Source: Eudorina sp. 2006-703-Eu-15 (taxonomy: Eukaryota > Chlorophyta > Chlorophyceae > Chlamydomonadales > Volvocaceae). From it: a stretch of DNA of 64,000 nt. The notes below the pieces were generated by a model. The model was not told where the DNA came from and did no database searches. It saw only the letters and a list, made by a program, of their open reading frames with translations. Positions 58,301 through 64,000 of the stretch are shown here, piece by piece (position 1 is the first letter of the stretch; every line of letters begins with the position of its first letter). The stretch is taken from the NCBI GenBank assembly GCA_003117195.1, contig BDSI01000096.1:124001-188000 (forward strand). Reading direction: 5' to 3'. A program made the translations under genes and the position numbers.

Positions 58301-60064
58301 TCCATCCCGCAGCGGCAGCGGCAGCATGACGCGCAGCGGAGCGCACGTTTTGGACACGCTTATAGGAACCGATCCGCAGGATGACCTGCCGCCGGCCGCA
58401 CCGACGGGCGCCTCTTGCAGCGGTGATGAGCTGACCCTGGGGCCCATGAGCAGCGCCGCATTGGCGCGCGTCGCTGCCGCAAACCGTGTGGCGTGCCCCG
58501 CGCCGGGCTCGGCCCCCGATGAGGTTGGTGGCGGCGGTCCCACAGTTGAGCCCTCGGCGGCGGTGTCGCCGTCGGCGGCAGCCGCGCCGCCGCCGCCGGC
58601 GGGCTGCTGGACAGCCGCGGACGCGCCGCGCTCGGGCGACACGCTGGACCGACGTGCCCACCAGCAGTGGAGTTTCTTAACGGTTCCCGGGGGGGATCAG
58701 CGGCGTTGGTGGGAGCGGCAGCGGCAGCGGAGCTTGCCACGGCCGTTGCAGGCGCTGAGGGCGTCGGAGGTCAGCCCGGGTGCCGCCCAACCGACTGGTG
58801 CGCCGCCGCGCAGCTGCCCGGGATCCCCGGGCCGCCGGTCGCTCCAGCTCTCTCTGCAGCCGGGTGCAGCTGCCGCTGCTCGGCAGCTGGGATCGGCACC
58901 TGGCGATGGCAGCAGCGGCCCGACGGCCAACACCCGACCCGTGGGAGGGGGCACTCGTGCAGTCAGCGGCATCCCCGGCGTCGCGCGCGGCAGCGGCAGC
59001 AGCAGTTGCGGGAAGCAGCCCACAGAAGAGCTGACCGCGGCGGCGCTGGCGCAGACGGCCGCGGCGGCTGCGGCCGATGCTACATTAGGAGATGGCTCGG
59101 GGGGCCACGAGTGGATGCGGTCGTGGGACGCGGCCGCGGACGGCTTCTCGCGCTTGGGGCTGCCGCCGCAGCTGCTGCACTCGCTGGTGTGCCGCGGTCC
59201 GCGTCTGCGCGCTGGGGTGGAGCTGGGCCTCGTGGCCGTGGAGGTGGGGCCGACCCTTTGGAGGCGTCGCAGTGTACTGGCGGGACCCTGCGGCTTGTGA
59301 CGAGCGGTGTGCGCTGCAGTGGTCCCAGCCAGGTCGTCCTTCACCGTGTGCATCCATGATGTTTGATGTATGTACTGTTATGGCACTACTGCGGTACTAG
59401 TACGGCACTACTGCGGTACTAGTACGGTACTGCATACACGCAGGCTGTGCAGCAAGACACATTCGCTTCGCATCTCCACCCGGCCGCGGTTGGGGATTGA
59501 GGAAGCGGAGCTTCCCAGCACTCAACCAGACACACCGGGTCACACAATCGAGCAAGAAGCGGCACGTCCCAAACGGGCCTCCCCAAAGCCAAGCACGGGA
59601 AGAGAATGAAGCCCAGGCCCAGCCCGCAAATCCCGCAAATGCCGACTGACCACCACCAGGAATTCTTGTCGTACTGTTCGTACACGTAAGCTGATCTCCA
59701 ACCGCACCACCTTGTCCTGCAGGTGAACGGGGTGACCGGCGCGCCGCGCTACGTCGGCCCGGCGGCTGCCGGCGCCACCGCCCTGGCCTTGAGCGCCCCC
59801 GTCTCCCGCGTCCACATCAGCGCGGCGGTGGCCGCCGAGCTGGGCCGCTCCTGCGGTGCGGACGGCCTCGCGGGATTCCTGGCGGCGAACATCATCGTTG
59901 CCGCCACATCAGCGGCCCCGGCTGCGGCTGCGGCATATCCGCAGCGATCCGGAGCTGCGGGCGCCATGGACGTGGGCAGCAGCCGGGTGCCCAGCGGCGG
60001 CGCTGCGCCGCGAGGTCGCCCGGCCGCTGGCAGCAACGGCAGCAGTCGCGCGGCCGCCGACTGA
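44731..60064 (+). CDS. Receptor-type class III nucleotidyl cyclase with solute-binding ectodomain and two CHDs
   Basis: Exons after the start exon: 45370-45442, 46098-46249, 46946-47010, 47172-47432, 48063-48252, 48507-49019, 49533-50135, 50614-50730, 51512-51622, 52183-53609, 54055-55306, 56035-57860, 58167-59243, 59723-60064, all phase-consistent (about 2,670 residues). ATG 44731 gives a signal peptide (MNWAIQALFVTLAVGFTSAA), but how it joins 45370 is unresolved. A family-1 bacterial-type solute-binding ectodomain follows (LRFAVLNVSALAPLV; ILLYYRTDLFERADLEPPRT; GTDLDGDGQANDWG; GRCAMAIAGPSQF), then one membrane span (SSLVGATVLAAAAVGLLWLW). Cyclase domain 1: LCVTDIQ-DSTLLWE and EGDSFILAF carry both metal-binding Asp; its second half (LRVRMGCSSGVD) lies about 3 kb on. 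Domain 2: 56035-56410 and 59160-59840, split by a huge insertion. Related cyclases are numerous in Chlamydomonas. One intron uses a GC donor (46250). A 1-bp break in a repeat near 57670 shifts frame. Confidence 0.8.
49968..50066 (+). other. Membrane span of the receptor cyclase
   Basis: Encodes a hydrophobic stretch (VPALTSSLVGATVLAAAAVG, continuing LLWLW) followed immediately by an arginine-rich stop-transfer (RRHRRSLRRRF). This places the solute-binding part outside and the cyclase domains inside the cell. Confidence 0.85.
50491..50612. repeat. CCGCCCGCCCGTCCAT minisatellite abutting a 3' splice site
   Basis: About eight degenerate 16-bp units run directly into the acceptor CCAG at 50610-50613 of the receptor cyclase gene. 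The repeat supplies the entire pyrimidine tract. Confidence 0.9.
50993..51056. repeat. (TCC)n-rich polypyrimidine tract in an intron of the cyclase gene
   Basis: Over 60 bp of almost pure C/T (TCC units) in the intron between 50730 and 51512, well upstream of the acceptor. Confidence 0.9.
51342..51496. repeat. 19-bp minisatellite before a 3' splice site
   Basis: Eight head-to-tail copies of GCATGCCCCC(G/C)TCCCTGCC; the first five carry GT and the last three CT at the variable site. The array ends 15 bases before the acceptor AG at 51510-51511, ahead of the exon encoding EGDSFILAF. Confidence 0.95.
55612..55684 (-). repeat. tRNA-derived SINE-like fragment in a cyclase intron
   Basis: On the minus strand this reads like a tRNA: box A-like TCGTCTAATGG, then a perfect box B GGTTCGAATCC about 35 bases on, closing with GGCTCCC. 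The anticodon arm (CTGGC...GTCCAG) and acceptor pairing are imperfect, so it is not a functional tRNA. A diverged relative lies at 63607-63660. A tRNA-derived SINE is the simplest reading. Confidence 0.6.
55806..55869. repeat. (TGACAACAAC)n 10-bp tandem repeat
   Basis: Six head-to-tail decamers, perfect apart from the end, in the intron between cyclase exons ending 55306 and starting 56035. Confidence 0.95.
55961..56030. repeat. 20-bp AACCAACCAA-(T)TTAACCCC tandem repeat ending at a 3' splice site
   Basis: Three and a half copies of a 20-bp unit end at 56030; the acceptor CAG is 56032-56034. Here the tract before the splice site is A/C-rich rather than pyrimidine-only. Confidence 0.9.
57537..57770 (+). 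repeat. (CCCCAG)n hexanucleotide repeat coding Pro-Gln, with one 5-bp unit
   Basis: Coding repeat within cyclase domain 2's insertion. In the frame entering from 56035 it reads Gln-Pro; a unit of only five bases (57670-57674) shifts it to Ser-Pro and ends at a stop at 57864. In the adjacent frame after the short unit it again reads Gln-Pro and continues into SHEHSPMSPPLERLDLDSPP and a GTGAGT donor at 57861. Confidence 0.9.
59382..59425. repeat. 22-bp direct tandem duplication in the last cyclase intron
   Basis: Two copies of a unit beginning GGCACTACTGCGGTACTAGT; the second is followed by a partial third. It contains TACTAG/CTAGTA palindromic phrases. Confidence 0.85.
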
Positions 60065-60563
60065 GCTGCTGCTTGCGTGGAACCACCGAACGCCCCAGAG
60101 GCACCAAGGCCCTTTGACACCACCAAACACCATCAACATCCCATCAACGCCCATGAACGAACGCCCATCAGCACCCAGTAGCACCCTGTAGCACCCATGG
60201 ACACCCATTAGCAACCTCCAACTGCAGTGGTTCTCGGCGGGGGCGCGCGGACACCGCACCCGAATTTTGCAGGGGGCCGTGCAGCTGGGCTCCATCTCAG
60301 CATCTGTCAACGGCGCCCTCTGATTGATGGCGACGATGGTGACGATGATTGGTGCAGCAGCTGACGGTACCTACCAACCCTGTGGAACCCAGTGATTGCT
60401 GGCTGGTGGGAGCCGCCGCTGGGGACCCCAGCAGCAGCTGCATCAGCCCAGGGGCTGCGTCCTGATGCGGTTGCGTCGAGCGAGGCAGCAGGTAAGGTGG
60501 TCTAGGTATGTGGCGTTGGGTGGCCACGCGGAGGCTAGGCCAGGCCGCAGGTCACCCAGGATG

Positions 60564-60609
60564 CGTTCCCGCCCGTTCCCGCCCGTTCCCGCCCGTTCCC
60601 GCCCGTTCA
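60564..60609. repeat. (CGTTCCCGCC)n decamer repeat
   Basis: Four to five nearly perfect copies of a 10-bp unit 500 bp downstream of the cyclase stop codon. Confidence 0.9.
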
Positions 60610-62607
60610 GCCTGTGTGGGCGGGCCGGGAATTTGAAAGAAAAGAAAACCCGAACTCAGAAACGAACGCAGGCACACCCAGACGTAAGCAGAATACTTAC
60701 AGGGGGGCCCCGAGGGGCCAGGAGGGCCGAGGGGCCAGGAAGGGGCCCCAGCTGATGCTGTGTACCTGCAGGCCAGGTCTGGACGGTCGCGGCCGTGCGG
60801 CTTCCTGCGAGTGCCTCGCGGCAAGCGGGCTCACACGCGGAGGGATATCAGCCCCATGCGACTGGGCGTGCGAGCCAGTGGTCCGACGGTTATTCGTTAT
60901 GTTGTAGGAGAGTACTTGGTAGAAATACCCTCAAAGTGTACAAAGTACACATCGTTGAAATGCGCAATATGTGGCTATGTCAAGCCCTACATCACGTTAG
61001 TTAGTTGGTTGCTTCGGTTGGTATTCCGTTGTGCAGATGCACACCCAACCGAAAGAATGCTGAAGAGTCGCAGAAACGGGCCTAGGCCGCTGGTGCAGGT
61101 AAGCTTTGCGTGTAACCACGATCCCGTCAAGCAACCAACCTGCGCGTGAATTGGCGAGGAGGAGGGGTTCCGAAATGGAGATGTGCGGGTTTCGGAAAGA
61201 ACCTGAGCTGCAGCTGTGCTGACCTGTGAGCGACAGGTTTAACGTGCGGAGTGCCCTTTGGGGGGCAACGTAGATTGCTACGACACAGCGATGCCGGGCA
61301 GGTCTCGATGCGCAGACGTGAATGAATGGATGAAGGAAGGGATGGATGGATGGATGGAGGGAGGGAGGGAGGATGCAAACAACAGCGGGTTCTTATGAGG
61401 GACAAGCGGCGTAAAATTGTCATGCTGGGAAGGAAATTTTGTGTGCTGGGGGAGTAAATTTCTTCTGGGGGCCGTGCAGATGGAAACAACTTTCAAAGCG
61501 GTCGTTTTCGAGCCAGCGGCCGTCGCAGCAACCAGACGGCGTCTCCGGGCGTCTTGGGCGCGTGGCCCGCGCTTTGTGCGTCACCGCGCCGTACCAGGGG
61601 CTGGACAGCAGCTTCCTTCCTTCGCAACGCGCTCCCGCATCGCCGCCGGTCGTCATATATGTGTTGCTTTGCCTGCCTGCGGATCTGGGGGGTGACGCGC
61701 GCACACCGCGCCGCGCTTCGCGCTGCTGGGCTGCTGTATCGAAGCGCCTGCAAAGCGCCCGTCCGTCCGTCCGTCCGTCCGTCCACGTCCCCCGCACGCA
61801 CGGCCTCTGCGGGTTTGGATCACCAGCACAGCGTGCGTGCTGCGTGGTCGCTCTTAGCCAGCTAGATGCGGATAGGGGTCTCTAGAGGCCTCAGCCGTCA
61901 GCCCGAACTTCGTCCGTCCAGGGTCCGGCTGGCAGATTTGCTGCCGGGGGCCGTTTGTTTCCGACGAGCGCCCTGGTTTGTTACAATTGGTTTGGGCCCT
62001 ACAGGCCGCGTAGACCTGCCGGGTCACAACGAATGCGCACAGCACGCAGCACGCATTACATAACGCTGCGCACCGGTCGGTTCCAGGAGGGAGGGAGCTC
62101 ACTGTGTTCACTGTGCTGGTGGTGGTGCGGGTTCTCGGGGTCTCTAGATCTCTGGACCGCTTTAATGGAGAGAGGGCGCTGCGGACAAGCCGTTGAAGTG
62201 GACTCGACTCGTTGAACCAAACGCCTGGTCAATTATAACGTTGCGGCGATTGCGCACAAGCCAATGCTCAAGTAAGTATGGTCTGTATGGACACGTGGAT
62301 TGCTGCGCCGGTGTCGGCATACAAATGCATGATGGCAGGTGCCTGCTGCAGTCTGGACGAGCGGCGCGGGCCGCCCCCGGCTGTCAGGGGTGTCGTACTG
62401 CTAGTCATACTGCTGGCCGTACGGGCGCGGGCCAGCGGGCGCGGTGTGCAGCTGTACGACACCTGCACGACACCGGGCCGCCGGGCGCACATGTGTAGAG
62501 CCGTCCGTCTGTTGGCCCCTGGATCGCAATTATCCTGATCGTGTGCCGCGGTGGTCGGTACCAAGCGCTTATTCGATGTAGCAGGACGGCGGACATTGAT
62601 CGACCTG

Positions 62608-62640
62608 TCCATCCATCCATCCATCCATCCATCCATCCAT
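62608..62640. repeat. (CCAT)8 microsatellite
   Basis: Eight perfect tetranucleotides. Similar simple repeats occur at 61340-61358 (GGAT), 61760-61784 (CGTC) and 63370-63396 (GT). Confidence 0.95.
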
Positions 62641-63606
62641 AGACGTGGTGGTGGACGGGGGCTGTGGCCTGTGGGTCTGTGGGTCTGGGAGGTGAATGCG
62701 ACGGCCATGGTCCGGCGCCAGAAAGTGGGGCTCCACTGCCACAATGGTTGATGTGGTGCTCACACCGCAATGAGGCAGGCACACGCGCTTGCTTGGGTCG
62801 CTGTGCCGCAGCACCCGGCAAGCTTGTGTGCGTTGTCGCAATGGCCTCACCTGCCGCTGCGCCTTGGGCTATTGCGGCCGGGTTGCATGCAAGTGCGCCG
62901 ACGTTGCGGGCTAGCAGCAGCAGCAGCATACTCTATGGGATGTAGGCGTGTGGCTGCAGTGGGGGGTGGGGGACGGTGGGGGAGAAACAGCAATTGGAGG
63001 GTTATTCCTTTTGTGTGATAATGAGTGATAACGAATCTGACGAAAGGAAGGTTTTCTGAATGAAACGCAAAGGAAACCAAAGTGTTTTTTGCACGCAGAG
63101 GACTTCCAGCATTATAAGGGGCGGCTATACGGCGGTTGGTGCCAGATAAGGATTGACGTTCGGGTTCTGCAGCTACACGACCTACATTGCGTGGTTGCGA
63201 AGAGGCCGTGATGCAGCTTCACGGTAGCCGGCGCGTTGAATGGGGGTTTTGTTCGGTGTCCATCGCCGTGCCAGCAAAGGTTGTGACCCCCCGGTACGGC
63301 AAGCCATGAGTGAGTGCTATCTGTCACGCATGTGGCATGTGTGTGTGTGCTTAGGAAAAAACCCGCGCATGTGTGTGTGTGTGTGTGTGTGTGTGTTGCG
63401 GTGTCGTACAATCAGCAGTGGAGGCGGATCCTGCGCTTAACGCCCCCTTCGGCACGGAAGTGCTCTAGGGGTTCTCGCACGACGGTCATCCAGCCTTGCG
63501 CGTGTGTTCCTGGCTATCTTTTGTGATACCGTAGATGGAATTGGAGAATGTTAAAGCGGACACCAAACAGAGGGATCATCGGTGGACCTCTGCCAGGCGG
63601 AGCAAA

Positions 63607-63660
63607 CCCATACCCCCGGATTCGAATCGCGGATCGCTGGACAGGATGCCCGTGTCAGAA
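63607..63660 (-). repeat. Second tRNA-derived SINE-like fragment
   Basis: Minus-strand sequence shares GACAC-GGCAT-C-GTCCAG-GATCCGCG-TTCGAATCC with the copy at 55612-55684, with box B GATTCGAATCC (one change). The box A half is not recognisable, so it is a decayed or truncated copy. Confidence 0.5.
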
Positions 63661-64000
63661 TGTTACAGTGGGGCCCCCAAAAAGGAAAATCCGTCGGCAC
63701 CTGCCAGGAGAGACGGAAAGCCCTGGATGCGGCGCCCCGCCGACCTAGCAGCGAGCGAGGCAGCCCCACTGGATGGAGAGATCGGCTGCACCACGTGGCT
63801 GAGACTGACTGCTGGCTTGTCCGCAAGCTGCTGTCGTGAGAGCCGGCCCGTCTGGACATGAAGTTGCGGAGGTGAAGGAGCGGCGCCACCCACCAGAGAG
63901 AGGGAGCAGCTCGGCTAGGTACAACCGCCGGGATGTCCCACGGCGACACCTGCCGTCACACCCCGCAGTTCCGCTGACAGCCCGTGTGCTGACACCCCAT

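Larger units (their letters stand above)
60065..64000. other. 3' flank and intergenic region, no gene recognised
   Basis: About 3.9 kb after the cyclase stop. Open frames are short and without family motifs. Contents that can be named are a decamer repeat (60564-60609), GGAT repeats (61340-61358), CGTC repeats (61760-61784), CCAT repeats (62608-62640), GT repeats (63370-63396) and a SINE-like fragment (63607-63660). A TGTAA at 61108 is the first algal polyadenylation-type motif I noticed downstream, about 1 kb from the stop. Confidence 0.45.

Overview
The window is nuclear DNA from a green alga. A volvocine species (Chlamydomonas/Volvox group) is the best guess. The supporting signs are very GC-rich exons in many short pieces with GT-AG (and occasional GC-AG) introns, long Ala/Gly/Gln/Pro low-complexity insertions inside proteins, abundant minisatellites in introns, a membrane receptor-type nucleotide cyclase with a bacterial-type solute-binding ectodomain, and a tyrosine-recombinase retrotransposon of the DIRS/PAT class. 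No bacterial operons, rRNA genes or CRISPR arrays are visible. All gene models were spliced by eye from reading-frame continuity plus splice-site phase; none has transcript support.

Layout: (1) 559-5210, minus strand, an SR-rich, RGG-rich protein with a C-terminal GYF domain. (2) 8337-10754, plus, a five-exon plastid-type DUF3110-like protein. (3) 13822-29178, plus, one giant 15-exon gene whose exon phases join into a single frame of about 3,208 residues; unrecognised, nuclear-looking, very rich in low-complexity sequence. (4) 29743-35524, plus, a nine-exon DUF1995 (LPA3-like) plastid protein of 363 residues. (5) 38352-43187, a 4.8-kb apparently intact retroelement coding on the minus strand (gag-like, RT/RNase H, tyrosine recombinase) with split direct repeats. 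(6) 44731-60064, plus, a receptor-type class III nucleotidyl cyclase: signal peptide, family-1 solute-binding ectodomain, one membrane span, then two cyclase homology domains each interrupted by long low-complexity insertions. (7) 60065-64000, no gene seen, with microsatellites and a tRNA-derived SINE-like fragment.

Functionally the genes look independent, as is usual in algal nuclear genomes: two plastid proteins (DUF3110, DUF1995), two probable nuclear proteins (SR/GYF and the giant gene) and a membrane receptor cyclase. The most interesting items are the receptor cyclase (two CHDs, with complementary loss of catalytic residues and a one-base break in a Pro-Gln repeat), the PAT-like architecture of the retroelement, repeated use of minisatellites as the pyrimidine tract directly before 3' splice sites, and a 41-bp near-perfect hairpin at 12640-12750.
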